DNA from: Bradyrhizobium agreste
GTDB lineage: Bacteria > Pseudomonadota > Alphaproteobacteria > Rhizobiales > Xanthobacteraceae
Direction: 5' to 3'
DNA: 64,000 nt
Assembly: GCF_016031625.1 (NCBI RefSeq)
Contig: NZ_JACCHP010000012.1
Coordinates: 1-64,000 of the forward strand
Positions 44,672 to 53,755 of this stretch are shown here, piece by piece. Position 1 is the stretch's first letter. Each line of letters starts with the position of its first letter. The position numbers and the translations under genes were made by a program. Under the pieces are notes generated by a model that saw nothing but the letters and a program-made list of their open reading frames with translations, did not search any database and had not been told where the DNA came from.

Positions 44672-45055
44672 TTGACTGCCCCTCTAACCGAAGGTTGTGA
44701 CACCCTCCGGTTCATTTCCACAAATTTGCCTTCTGGTACTCACGGACGCCCCACTTGCTCAAAAGGGAGGCGGATCACGAGCCATGCTTAACTATTGGTT
44801 TCATAGCCGGGCCAAGGCATCCGAGTCAATCGCTAGAATTGTGCACTGCAGTTCGAAAAATTTCTTTTTATATTCAAAGGCTTATTTGGTTTTGCGGCCC
44901 GGCCTTGCCGCGCGCGCGTGCAATCACGCTTAATTTGCAAGCATACTTTTAACCAGATGGTGACCCCGGAGGTTTACGGAACCTTCATTCTTTGGCATGC
45001 AGCAAACGCGCACCTCTCGGTTGAATTCCCAGGAAATACCAACAATTGGCCGCAT
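44672..45055. other. Intergenic region upstream of the RTX gene
   Basis: 384 bases with no convincing gene. It holds the promoter of the RTX gene (minus strand, start 44671) and the 3' flank of the initiating transferase. A stretch near 44845-44890 (AAAAATTTCTTTTTATATTC) is markedly AT-rich against a GC-rich background, as is seen upstream of some strong promoters. Short open frames here lack a ribosome site or motif. Confidence 0.45.
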
Positions 45056-46498
45056 TCAATAGGCCGAGGTCCTGAGCAGGACGACGCAGGTCTTGAGCAG
45101 GATTTTGACGTCGAGCCACAAGCTCCAATTGTCGATGTACCAGAGGTCGTGATCGACTCGCGCCTTCATCTGCGAGAGCGTGGTCTCGCCGCGAAAACCG
45201 TTGACCTGCGCCCACCCCGTCAAGCCAGGCTTGACGTGATGCCGATAGGCGTAGTTCGCGATGAGCTGTCCGTAATAATCCGTATGCGCCGCCGCATGAG
45301 GCCGCGGCCCCACCAATGACATCTCGCCACGCAGAATGTTGATCAACTGCGGCAGCTCATCGATGCTGGTCCGTCGCAGCCAACGCCCCACAGGAGTCAG
45401 GCGATCGTCATTGCGCGAGACCTGCTTCACCACCCGGCCGTCATCCATCGTGGTGAGGGTGCGAAACTTGAAGATCCTGAACGGCACTCCGCTAAAGCCG
45501 GTGCGGGCCTGCGTAAACAACACCGGACCTTTTGAGCCGAGCTTGACGAGCACCGCAGACGCCAGCATCAGTGGCGATGCCAGAACGAGCAGCACGGCCG
45601 AAACAGCGATATCCAGTGCGCGCTTTGCAAGGCGCTCTTCAAGGCTCAACGGAGCGCGCTGAATCTCGGTCGCCCAAACCCCTCCGACAGACAACTCATG
45701 CCGCCCAAGAAAACGCGACACCTTGGGATCCGGAAATAGGCGCACCGGCAGTGGCACAGCACGCAGAATTTCTGCAAAGCGGTCGATCTGATCGGGCCTG
45801 CTCCAGTCCATCAAGAGAAAGAAACTGTCGATACGACACTCCGGCCGTGCGACATCGATCAGTTCGCGGCCGAATTCGTCGATATCGTCTGACGGCGTGA
45901 CAACCAGAAAATGCGCAACCTCGTAATCGTGAAAGGCGAGATCCTGCAGATAGCTGCGCGCCTCCTCAATACGCCGGTCACTGACGACCACCACCTGCCG
46001 CGGGGCGATCAGGCGCATGGCGCGAGCTTGGCGTAATTGAGCGCCGAGCAAAGCGCGCCAGCCGACCAGAGCACTCCACCCAGTCAGGAAGAACGCGACC
46101 GTCGCGCCACGGGAGAGATTGGGGCCAACCTTCAGCAGAAAGGCTAGCGTGACGAGCATGAGGAAAACCGCGACCCACGCTACCGTGACCTCGCGGCACT
46201 GAAAAGCGGGCTGCATCAGCCGCCTCACCGAATAATTGCCGCGATAGCTCAAAAATATCGAGAGATAGAAGGCGACGGCGCAGGCCAAACCGATAAAGGT
46301 CGTGAGGTCCCCGACCTCCTGCAGCATAATGCGATGATAGCCGATCGCGGAGGCCAGACTTGCGACGACGAGCAGACAAAGATCAACCAAAAATACCGCA
46401 GGACCAACCAGATAGCCGGGAATGCCAAGCCGCAGGCCTGAGACCCCGCCCCCGTACCCTGCTTCGCCAGGCGGCCGAAAATCGGTAATGTCAGCCAC
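45056..46498 (-). CDS. Polyprenyl-phosphate glycosyl-1-phosphate transferase (initiating enzyme, WcaJ/ExoY-like)
   Basis: 480 residues. Four N-terminal hydrophobic segments precede a Rossmann-like region (APRQVVVVSDRRIEEA) and the bacterial sugar transferase domain at about 285-478: LAKRALDIAVSAVLLVLASPLML, then FRIFKFRTL, DELPQLINILRGEMSLVGPRPHA and RHHVKPGLTGWAQVNGFRG. These match the WcaJ/ExoY/PssY group that transfers a sugar-1-phosphate (glucose or galactose) to undecaprenyl phosphate, the first step of repeat-unit assembly. This is the only such initiator seen in the window, so it probably starts the polymer made by the flanking glycosyltransferase genes. Confidence 0.94.
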   Translation of the reverse strand: MADITDFRPPGEAGYGGGVSGLRLGIPGYLVGPAVFLVDLCLLVVASLASAIGYHRIMLQEVGDLTTFIGLACAVAFYLSIFLSYRGNYSVRRLMQPAFQCREVTVAWVAVFLMLVTLAFLLKVGPNLSRGATVAFFLTGWSALVGWRALLGAQLRQARAMRLIAPRQVVVVSDRRIEEARSYLQDLAFHDYEVAHFLVVTPSDDIDEFGRELIDVARPECRIDSFFLLMDWSRPDQIDRFAEILRAVPLPVRLFPDPKVSRFLGRHELSVGGVWATEIQRAPLSLEERLAKRALDIAVSAVLLVLASPLMLASAVLVKLGSKGPVLFTQARTGFSGVPFRIFKFRTLTTMDDGRVVKQVSRNDDRLTPVGRWLRRTSIDELPQLINILRGEMSLVGPRPHAAAHTDYYGQLIANYAYRHHVKPGLTGWAQVNGFRGETTLSQMKARVDHDLWYIDNWSLWLDVKILLKTCVVLLRTSAY

Positions 46499-46750
46499 AA
46501 GAATGACTCAGCTCTAACCGGATTAAGGAAAAATTAAGGTCGCCTTATAGAGACAACTTTAACGTTTGGCGAGTCGTTTGCTGTGATGCGATGTCGCTCT
46601 CCGCTCCCGACTGGCCAGAAGCAAGAATGCAACACTCAGTCGGCAAAAACTCCCGCACAATTTGCTGGTACTTGAATCGGAAAATCATTCGTTAGATTGA
46701 TGGGTAACGATCGGCGGAAAGAGCGCTCTGCTCGTATAGAGAAACGGCAT

Positions 46751-47407
46751 ATGCGCTCGGTGATTTCAGTCGTCCAACGGAAAGGTGGGGCGGGCAAAAC
46801 GACCATTGCCATAAGCTTGGCGGGCGATTTGCATCGGCGCGGCATTTTGGTGGATGTTATCGATGCCGATCCACAGCGATCCGCCGCGGAATGGGCCGCG
46901 CCTGGACGGCTTCCCTTTCGCGTCTCCGAGGTGCCGTTGCGCTATGGTGAGGCGGCCCACTGGGCCAAGCTCATCGGCTCATCGCCGGGGAGCGTCACCA
47001 TTATCGACACGCCGCCGCACGAATACGCGGTCGGCGCTGCAGTGGCGGTCGCCGACATTGTCGTTCTGCCCTGCACACCTTCAGGCCTCGACCTGAGTGC
47101 CACGGAGGAAACGATTTCGGCCATCGCCTTTGCGCGCAGCAAACGTGACGCCGACGTCCCAACCTTTCTCGTTCCCAATCGGGTCGATCCTCGAACGTTG
47201 GAAGGCCAGCAAATCGTCGAGGCGCTCGGTGAACTGGGAGAGACGGTCTGCGGCCCAATTGCTTCGCGATTAGCGTACGTCCGCGCTTTCTCGGCTGGCA
47301 CACTACCCCGGGGTTACGCTATCTCGACGGAGCTTGCCGGACTGAGCGAGCCTGTGCTTGAGGCAGTCCGACAAACGATGGACGCCTCCCATCTGCCGAC
47401 GACCTGA
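46751..47407 (+). CDS. Orphan ParA/MinD-like ATPase
   Basis: 218 residues from ATG 46751 (MRSVISVVQRKGGAGKTT); a longer frame from 46700 exists but adds basic, non-family residues. The deviant Walker A KGGAGKTT with its signature Lys, DADPQRSAAEW and the Walker B VTIIDTPPHE are present. ParA-type ATPases position DNA, plasmids or protein complexes on the nucleoid or membrane. No parB-like gene or parS-like repeats lie beside it, so chromosome partitioning is unlikely; ParA-like proteins that place polar machinery such as cellulose synthase or secretion systems are a better guess, given the neighbours. Diverges from the initiating transferase. Confidence 0.9.
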   Translation: MRSVISVVQRKGGAGKTTIAISLAGDLHRRGILVDVIDADPQRSAAEWAAPGRLPFRVSEVPLRYGEAAHWAKLIGSSPGSVTIIDTPPHEYAVGAAVAVADIVVLPCTPSGLDLSATEETISAIAFARSKRDADVPTFLVPNRVDPRTLEGQQIVEALGELGETVCGPIASRLAYVRAFSAGTLPRGYAISTELAGLSEPVLEAVRQTMDASHLPTT

Positions 47408-47624
47408 TTATGGCACCAGAAAAAAATAAACAGCCTGACCGACCGCGATAATCTCACTCGTGTAACCGGCTGATAAATCAAAACACGGTTTTCGGATACT
47501 TGGAGCGACGCCATTTTCCAACGTCGATCAATTGCAAGAACGCACGCGCGGAACACCGGCACACGCGAACGGCAGCGCAAGCCTCTCGCCGCTTGATCGC
47601 GCTTGCTCGTCCGAGCGGCGCTAA

Positions 47625-47978
47625 CTATTGGAGATATTTCGACCTGGGCGAACTCGAGCCTTGATTACCTTCGAGCTGCGCCGCCTGATCGCGGGCTCGC
47701 GCGGCTTCGGCCTGATCTCGAACTTGCTTGATGTACGGTCGTAGAAGCTTTCTCGCATCGGCAATGCCGGCGCGGGCGTCGTTGACGTCGATACCTCTTG
47801 GCAAGGGTGTCGCGGTTAGCTGCCTGTCCATCGCCTCGATCAACTTGGCGCAGTCGTCACGATGCTCTCCGGCAACCAATTCGGCGGCGAGCAGCCGAAT
47901 GAGGTTCAACAATGCCAGGGTAGTCACATTGGGCAAATCACTCAATGCCGGGCCCTTTCGCTTTGCCGTCTGCCCCAT
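47625..47978 (-). CDS. Small hypothetical alpha-helical protein
   Basis: 117 residues, with no signal peptide or membrane segment. Predicted helical with alternating Leu and charged residues (LALLNLIRLLAAELVAGEHRDDCAKLIEAMDRQL) and a polar, Arg/Gln/Ala-rich C-terminal part. No motif known to me. Well-formed codon use makes it a credible gene; it stands between the ParA-like gene and a long AT-rich gap. Function unknown. Confidence 0.5.
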   Translation of the reverse strand: MGQTAKRKGPALSDLPNVTTLALLNLIRLLAAELVAGEHRDDCAKLIEAMDRQLTATPLPRGIDVNDARAGIADARKLLRPYIKQVRDQAEAARARDQAAQLEGNQGSSSPRSKYLQ

Positions 47979-48417
47979 CCCAAGTCGCCAGCGTAGTATG
48001 GTTCCTATTGTGGGCAGTTTGTGGTCTGTGTCGCTTTACCGACGCAGTCTCATTTTTATCTACTAAATTATATAATCGGCTTATAATCAAATTAAATTAT
48101 AAACATTATTAAAGCAAGTCTGAATTATATGGCTGCGCACATCGGGCGCCCAGAAGCACTTGCAGATGATTTCCGATTTGGAATCGAGGTCCAGACTTGC
48201 CGCAGTAAAATAGGCGGGGCTGGCAGGGCCGTTGGCTTGAGACCGATAAATGCCCATCCAGACAGCTGCAAAGCAACCGCGAGTCACCGAGCGCAAGTTA
48301 GGGGCGGTGGCGCCTCAGAGGATGCGTCGGCGCGGCAGATGGATGCGCCGTCGCAGCGCACACGAGAAATGAAGCGACTCTTTAATCAGACAGCCGAATT
48401 GGGGGACGGCTTGACGC
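47979..48417. other. Long intergenic region containing an AT-rich patch
   Basis: 439 bases. From about 48050 to 48130 the sequence is almost entirely A and T (TATAATCGGCTTATAATC and similar, with TATAATC repeated at 48071 and 48082), in contrast to the surrounding GC-rich DNA. No gene with a motif is seen; open frames on the plus strand from 48129 are Arg/Ser/Gly-rich and read as noise. The patch may be a strong promoter, a nucleoid-protein site or decayed DNA. Confidence 0.45.
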
Positions 48418-48690
48418 TCAGTATGCGCGGCGGAGGACAGGGCCGACAGGCGCACAAACGCGATCCCAGTACCAACCATACGGTGTCTCGACGCGGACCC
48501 GCGGACAGCGGCGCGATGGCACGTAGCGATAGGGGTAAGGCTGTGCCCAGAAGGTCACCGGTGTTGCCTGGCCTTCACCCGTCAGCAGAGCTGCGCTCGC
48601 AGGCATCTGCATAGCAGCGCTTGCGCCGCTGGCCGCACAAAACGATGCAGCCAAGCTCAGAAGACCCACCCGCGCGAACGTCTGCAACAT
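48418..48690 (-). CDS. Small secreted hypothetical protein
   Basis: 90 residues. A signal peptide is clear (FARVGLLSLAASFCAASGASA, cleavage near ASA|AMQ). The mature part is short and aromatic, with a YPYRYVPSRRCPRVRVETPYGWYWDRVC core holding two cysteines that could form a disulfide. Proteins of this compact YGWYW type are common in Bradyrhizobium-like genomes. Function is unknown; secretion to the periplasm is well supported. Confidence 0.6.
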   Translation of the reverse strand: MLQTFARVGLLSLAASFCAASGASAAMQMPASAALLTGEGQATPVTFWAQPYPYRYVPSRRCPRVRVETPYGWYWDRVCAPVGPVLRRAY

Positions 48691-48884
48691 TCGTAAAGCT
48701 CCCTTGCCCCAACCGAATTCGCCGAAGCGAACGGACCCAACGGCGACCGAGCTCCGTGACCCAACCAGCGATCCGGCTCACATCGCCTAAGCAGATTATC
48801 AACCCGTCGGGTCATTAGGCAACCGGGGCACCAGAGGAAATCGCCCCCTGAGGCGAAATAGCCCGGAACTGTGGCATGTCCGAC

Positions 48885-49967
48885 CTAGTTCTCGCCCCTC
48901 CCGGCCCCCGATGTGGCAAGATCCGGCGAGCGACGATAGACATCCCGCAACAGCTGATAGTTGACCAATTGGGCAAGGGGCACCTGTTCCTCCCCGAGCT
49001 TGGCAAAGATCAGAATGTCACGAAGAGTTCTCCAGCGGCTTTCGTCATAGTCGGCGATCCGCCCACCTGTCGGCAGAATCAAGTCCCGCTGTTGCTGCAG
49101 CTCTAATCTGACACGGTCTGGGTCCAGCCTCTCCGGGTCGAAGCCGACAAGGATAGGCACGGTCCGGGCGTAGTCCGTATAGGCGAAATGCCAGCCTCGG
49201 ATCAGACCCTGGAGCACGTCCGTGATCAGGGATGGCTGGTCATGGATGAGATCATTGCTGGCGAAATAGACCAGCCCCGGAACGTGAATCCCGTAATCCT
49301 GCGGCTTGATGACATTTAACCGGACGTCGCCGCTCGTAACGGACGAACTTGGCTGATCATCGACGGGGGCGATGATGGCTTCCACCTCGCGGGCTCGAAG
49401 CGCGTCGAAGCTGTCGCGATCGGCGACCTTGGCAATCTGACTCCGCGGCAGGCCGAGCTGCGCCATCATGGCATCAAAGATGACGTCGCCCTCGGTGGCT
49501 CGACGATAGCCGACGCGCTTGCCGATCAGATCAGCCGGCCGGCGTAATCCGGAGCTCTCCAGCGTAAAGATTGCGATCGACGTATCAAGGAAGCTTGCTG
49601 CGAACGCGGTAACTGGAACGCCGCGCCAAGCCGCCAAGAGGAACTTATGGCCGCTCGTCACGCCGATCGCATGTTGACGCGCAACTGCCGCGACAAAATC
49701 GGGATCGTTCGGATCGGCCCGCACCGTGACGTTCGGGGCGAAGTACTCTCGCTTGTGGGCGATCATTTCGCCGGCGAATCGGGTCCCGAATGGGCCATCC
49801 AGCAGCAGACTAAGTTGCGTGGCCCCTTCCATGCGTCCCTTCACCGGCAGCGGCTCCCGCGTGAGCGCCAGGATCGCCCCGCCAGCAACGGTTGCCGCGA
49901 CCAGAATAAGCAGCGTGAACCGCCTGTATCCCCCGCTCACAGTTCCTCGCGATCGTGCCCGAGTCAT
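48885..49967 (-). CDS. NMT1/SsuA-like substrate-binding protein (orphan)
   Basis: 360 residues. N-terminal basic stretch and a hydrophobic segment (FTLLILVAATVAGGAILAL) that is a membrane anchor or signal sequence. The rest has the two-lobe periplasmic-binding layout: LSLLLDGPFGTRFAGEMIAHKREYF near the start, DLIGKRVGYRRATEGDVIFDAMM in the middle and REVEAIIAPVDDQ beyond it, as in NMT1/SsuA-type proteins that bind sulfonates, taurine or pyrimidine precursors. No ATPase or permease gene is next to it. It may have a sensing or accessory role rather than transport. Ligand unknown. Confidence 0.78.
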   Translation of the reverse strand: MTRARSRGTVSGGYRRFTLLILVAATVAGGAILALTREPLPVKGRMEGATQLSLLLDGPFGTRFAGEMIAHKREYFAPNVTVRADPNDPDFVAAVARQHAIGVTSGHKFLLAAWRGVPVTAFAASFLDTSIAIFTLESSGLRRPADLIGKRVGYRRATEGDVIFDAMMAQLGLPRSQIAKVADRDSFDALRAREVEAIIAPVDDQPSSSVTSGDVRLNVIKPQDYGIHVPGLVYFASNDLIHDQPSLITDVLQGLIRGWHFAYTDYARTVPILVGFDPERLDPDRVRLELQQQRDLILPTGGRIADYDESRWRTLRDILIFAKLGEEQVPLAQLVNYQLLRDVYRRSPDLATSGAGRGEN

Positions 49968-50062
49968 TGGGAGATTCGTTCGGTGCGCGCTTTGCTTGTC
50001 AATTGAGGTAGGCGAAGCAATGACAAGAAATCACCTTTTGGAGAGGAATTCCCTGCGGAAAA

Positions 50063-50464
50063 CTACTTCTGCAAAAGGACGTACTTGAAGTTCTTTATTC
50101 CGCTTATCGTTCCGAGAATGGTGTCGACTCGTTTGTACGGGGCGACATCAAGGGCGTTACACTTGTCCGAGTTCACATAGCAGACCTTGACGCTTATCGA
50201 TCGCGGGCAGGTGTTCTTTACGCTGACAACGTGATCGACGAGGGTCGGGTTGATGACGTGGACTCGAGCCGCAGCTTCGACGTCCAGACAAGGTCGTCCC
50301 AGTGCGTCGCGGACCATCCGCTGGTAAGACTGTTCTGCCGGACCCTGCATCGTAAGCCGAGATGGGCTCTGGCCCGTCGTTTGCGCATGGGCGACTAATA
50401 CGGGCAGAGAACCGAAATAGATGGCGGCCGCACGAATGGATCGTGAAGAGATTTTGATAATCAC
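50063..50464 (-). CDS. Small secreted hypothetical protein
   Basis: 133 residues from GTG 50464, which overlaps the upstream stop by four bases (GTGA) and has AGAGG eight bases upstream; the GTG two codons earlier lacks spacing for a ribosome site. A signal peptide is present (RAAAIYFGSLPVLVAHAQ). The mature protein contains three spaced cysteines in LVDHVVSVKNTCPRSISVKVC and NSDKCNAL. Located as the last gene downstream of the Wzc-like kinase gene, so probably transcribed with it. Role unknown. Confidence 0.58.
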   Translation of the reverse strand: MIIKISSRSIRAAAIYFGSLPVLVAHAQTTGQSPSRLTMQGPAEQSYQRMVRDALGRPCLDVEAAARVHVINPTLVDHVVSVKNTCPRSISVKVCYVNSDKCNALDVAPYKRVDTILGTISGIKNFKYVLLQK

Positions 50465-51234
50465 CGCCACAACCTCTCATCAATCTCGACGCCAGGAACC
50501 CTGACCTTCAAGCCGTCGCCAACCAGTCTTTTTGCCAGCGACTTGCGCTGAAGGTTATCCACGTGCTCCAAGCTCGCGAGGAGGCGGTCCCGATTGTGCC
50601 AACCTACCGTCTTCAAATTGATCGCCGCATCGTCAATGAAATCGCCGTCAACCATCCCGGCGAATTCCTGCGTTACCTTTGCCTGCACTGCTTCGCTTAG
50701 CTTCAGAAAGATCGCGAGCGCCAGCTTGTTGCGGCGGAGGGCAATCCAAGCTTCCCGGGGCGCCGTCGCGTAGGATTGGTCGAGATAGCTAACGTTGTTG
50801 AGATCGAAGCCGTTGCGCGTGGTCTCGACCGAATAGAGCATCAGCCAAAGAAAGGAATCAGCGGGATTTAGCGAGAGAGAAGACCTTACCTTCGCCAAGG
50901 TCAAGACCACCTCGCGATCAGCGTCCTCCGAACTTGCCCGCTCGATGGCTTCCTCGGCAACACGAAGCCGTACCAGCGCTTCCGCGCGCGCAAGCTCGTG
51001 AGACACAAGGACCGGACCGGGATTCCGCTCCATCGGCGCTAGCACCTTGCTCAGTACACCGGGTTTGAAGCGGTCATCTCGCAAAATTCGCATCGAAATG
51101 TCGTGGGCCGGCATCACTCGCCAGAACGACGGCAGCGCGGCCGACGACCAAAGCACGCCAACCGCGCCGAGCAGCAGCATCGGCACGCGCATCCACGCTT
51201 GCCGCGCGATCTGGCCGCTATTCCGTATATCCAT
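50461..51234 (-). CDS. Hypothetical protein of the Wzc operon
   Basis: 257 residues with one N-terminal hydrophobic segment (VPMLLLGAVGVLWSSAALP), probably an uncleaved anchor. The rest is alpha-helical (LVRLRVAEEAIERASSEDADREVVLTLAKVRSSL) with TPR-like spacing. It overlaps the Wzc-like gene by 17 bases and the next small gene by four, so all three are co-translated. Proteins of this kind are often found beside ExoP/Wzc genes in rhizobial clusters. A role in assembly or length control of the polymer is plausible from position only. Confidence 0.62.
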   Translation of the reverse strand: MDIRNSGQIARQAWMRVPMLLLGAVGVLWSSAALPSFWRVMPAHDISMRILRDDRFKPGVLSKVLAPMERNPGPVLVSHELARAEALVRLRVAEEAIERASSEDADREVVLTLAKVRSSLSLNPADSFLWLMLYSVETTRNGFDLNNVSYLDQSYATAPREAWIALRRNKLALAIFLKLSEAVQAKVTQEFAGMVDGDFIDDAAINLKTVGWHNRDRLLASLEHVDNLQRKSLAKRLVGDGLKVRVPGVEIDERLWR

Positions 51235-53461
51235 AACGGGCGTAGTACTTCTGATAGTAATAGCGACCGTGGTACGACTCGTAGCGCGCCAGCAGCTTGG
51301 TGTCTGCCTTGTTCAAAACGACCCCAAGCAGCTTGTCCTGAATCTCCGGCGCACCGCGCAGATTGTGCTTGACGACGTCCATCTTGGTCTTCCCCCACTC
51401 GATCACGAAGACGTAGGAATCGACGAATGAAGAGGTGACACGCACGTCCACCACTGGAGCCATCGGCGGCATATCGAGCACGACGTAATCGTATTTCGAG
51501 CGGAGCAGCGCCACGAGGTCGCGCATCGGCTGGGAGGCGAGGATCTCGTTGGTGTGCAGCAGTTTCGAAGTCTTACCAGCGGGCAGCATCGATAGCTTGG
51601 TTTCGGGATCGACGATGAGCGCGTCTTCCAACTGCGCCTTCTGCGCGATGACGTCGACTAGCCCGATCTCTGCGTCCGGCACCAGCGCGCGCGACAGCGA
51701 GGGATTGCGCAAATCGGCGTCTACCAGAATGACACGGGCGCCACTATGCGCCATCAGCTGCGCGAGATTGCTTGTGAGCGTACTCTTGCCCTCACTCGGC
51801 AAAGTCGAGGTGACTGCCAGCGCCCGATTCTCCCGAACGATGGAATTGAGATCCACTGCCACTTTCAACGATCGTACCGCCTCCGCAAAACGAGAGAGCG
51901 GAGTGTTGACGACGTAGCGCAGGAGATTGGGCTGCGGGTTGTCAGATTTCTTGACGAGCTTGCCGGGAAGCATGGATGACGCTGCAGCCTCGTCCAGCGT
52001 CGGCAGAATCGCAATACAGCTGGCACCCAGCACCTCTTCCACCTGCCCCGTGGTCCTGAACACCTTGTCGGTGAGCTCGCGGGCCATAGCCGCGCCAAAG
52101 CTCAGCATCAATCCCCCGAGCAAAGCTGCACCCAGTATAACCATGCTCTTGGGGGAACTCTTGACCAGAGGTGTTGTGGCCGCGCTAATCACGCGCGCCT
52201 CTGTGATCGGGAACGACTGCTGCTGCACGCTCTCCATGTAGCGCTGCAGGAAATTGTCGTACATCGCCTGGTAAGATTGCGCCGTGCTCTCAAGCTCGCG
52301 GAGCTGAATCTGCGCCTGATTGGTGAGCTGCGATTCCGAGACCACGTTGGCGAGGCTCGCTTTGATGCTCTCCTCGCGCGTGACCGCGATGTCGTAATCG
52401 CTCTTGTAGGATTCCTGGATCCGCCGCAACTCGTCAATTATGTTCTTCTTGATCTCGGTCATCTGGCGACGAAGGTTAACTGCAGCGAGGTGATCGGAGC
52501 CATATTTTGCCGCCCAGATCGCTTCCTTTGAAGCCATATCGACATATTGCCCACGCAGTTTGACGATGGTGTCGTTCTTAAGCGCGTCTGCAACAGAGGC
52601 GTCAGGTATCTCCTGCTTGACAATGTCATTCATGCGGTCGAGCCGCGCCTTGGCTTCAGCCGTGGCGGCGCGCGCAAGTATCAGCTGGCTGTTAACTTCC
52701 GCGAGTTGCTGCTCATTCATCAGCCGGCCACCAGCGTCGACGATGTTGTTGACTTGCTTGAAATCCACCACCGCCTTTTGCGCCGTCGAGGCCTGGGTAC
52801 GCAATTCCTTGATACGATCCTGGAGCCAGACGCTAGCGCGGCGCGTCGCCTGGTATTTTGCTTCAAGCTGATCGACGATATAGGCATCCGCAACCGCATT
52901 GGCGATCCGGGCGGCTTTGACAGGATCCCGCGAGGTGAAGCCAATCTCCATGACATAGGTGAGGCCCAAGCGTTTGACCGTCCGGTTGCGCTCGAAGCGC
53001 TGCAACGCTTTCCGTGTCAGCTCGAATTCGGAGGAGGCATGGCCCCCGGTGACCGTGCCAATCATCGCACCAAGAAGGCCGCCACCGCTGCCCGTGAATT
53101 CGGGATCATCGATCAGATGCAAATCCCGAATAACAGCGAGGCTGATGTTTTCGGATTTCAGGATCTCGACCTGGGTTTCCACCGTCGCGGAATCGACCGC
53201 GACATCGCCGAGCACGGATTGCTGCTGGAACAGCTGCACCTTGCGGGTGTCGATCACCATCGAGGCGGTGGAAGTGAACTGCGGCGCAGCGGTGAAGAGA
53301 TAGAGCAGCGCCAGGATCACGCAGGCCGAGACGATCGCGACCATGGTCGGGAACTGGCGACGCACGATGTCAAGATAAGAGGCGAGCGCTTGCGAGTCGG
53401 GACCTTCGAATTTGATCAACTCGCGGTTGATTTCCGACTTCGGCTTGTTCACCTGCAGCAT
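51218..53461 (-). CDS. Wzc/ExoP-like polysaccharide co-polymerase and BY-kinase
   Basis: 747 residues. A Wzz-type N-terminal domain with a first TM (MVAIVSACVILALLYLF), a long periplasmic coiled-coil region (about 190-420), a GNVR-like segment, a second TM (SMVILGAALLGGLMLSFGA) and a cytoplasmic kinase domain from about 530: Walker A LPSEGKSTLTSNLA, Walker A' VILVDADLRNPS, Walker B YVVLDMPP. The last 21 residues hold nine tyrosines, the autophosphorylated tail of bacterial tyrosine kinases. It controls polymerisation and export together with a Wza-type channel; the Wza-like gene is at 56.8-58 kb. No Wzb-type phosphatase gene is in the window. Very confident of family. Confidence 0.96.
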   Translation of the reverse strand: MLQVNKPKSEINRELIKFEGPDSQALASYLDIVRRQFPTMVAIVSACVILALLYLFTAAPQFTSTASMVIDTRKVQLFQQQSVLGDVAVDSATVETQVEILKSENISLAVIRDLHLIDDPEFTGSGGGLLGAMIGTVTGGHASSEFELTRKALQRFERNRTVKRLGLTYVMEIGFTSRDPVKAARIANAVADAYIVDQLEAKYQATRRASVWLQDRIKELRTQASTAQKAVVDFKQVNNIVDAGGRLMNEQQLAEVNSQLILARAATAEAKARLDRMNDIVKQEIPDASVADALKNDTIVKLRGQYVDMASKEAIWAAKYGSDHLAAVNLRRQMTEIKKNIIDELRRIQESYKSDYDIAVTREESIKASLANVVSESQLTNQAQIQLRELESTAQSYQAMYDNFLQRYMESVQQQSFPITEARVISAATTPLVKSSPKSMVILGAALLGGLMLSFGAAMARELTDKVFRTTGQVEEVLGASCIAILPTLDEAAASSMLPGKLVKKSDNPQPNLLRYVVNTPLSRFAEAVRSLKVAVDLNSIVRENRALAVTSTLPSEGKSTLTSNLAQLMAHSGARVILVDADLRNPSLSRALVPDAEIGLVDVIAQKAQLEDALIVDPETKLSMLPAGKTSKLLHTNEILASQPMRDLVALLRSKYDYVVLDMPPMAPVVDVRVTSSFVDSYVFVIEWGKTKMDVVKHNLRGAPEIQDKLLGVVLNKADTKLLARYESYHGRYYYQKYYARYGYTE

Positions 53462-53755
53462 GTCGCAATTCCTGAAACCGTCCGGTCATCAACCCATTTA
53501 CTGGTCTTGAGATCGGCCCCTTAGCTCAAGCCGGAGGTTGTGCGCCTCAAAAAAGAACTTACGCGAACAGAGGGAATAACATGGCGTACGTCGAACATGA
53601 AACTGAATTGCGGCTGTGCAAACGCGCCCGACAACATAGAAATCGAATGAAGCTTAATAAAGCAAAGATACGGAACGGCGCCATGACGGCGCCGCCTCAC
53701 AAGATCCTTTGTCGCTCGGCAAGCCTGCGACAACGCCTTATCAACACCGGATGTT

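Noticed and set aside
48129..48614. 161-codon plus-strand frame in the AT-rich gap
   Set aside because: Runs antisense into the small secreted protein gene; translation is Arg/Ser/Gly-rich with no motif or ribosome site.
52547..53524. 325-codon plus-strand frame
   Set aside because: Antisense to the N-terminal half of the Wzc-like gene; no motif or start signal.
53671..53690. GGCGCC repeat pair as a terminator after the Gly-rich secreted protein
   Set aside because: GGCGCC is itself a palindrome and there is no T-run on the minus strand, so the hairpin is not good evidence for termination.
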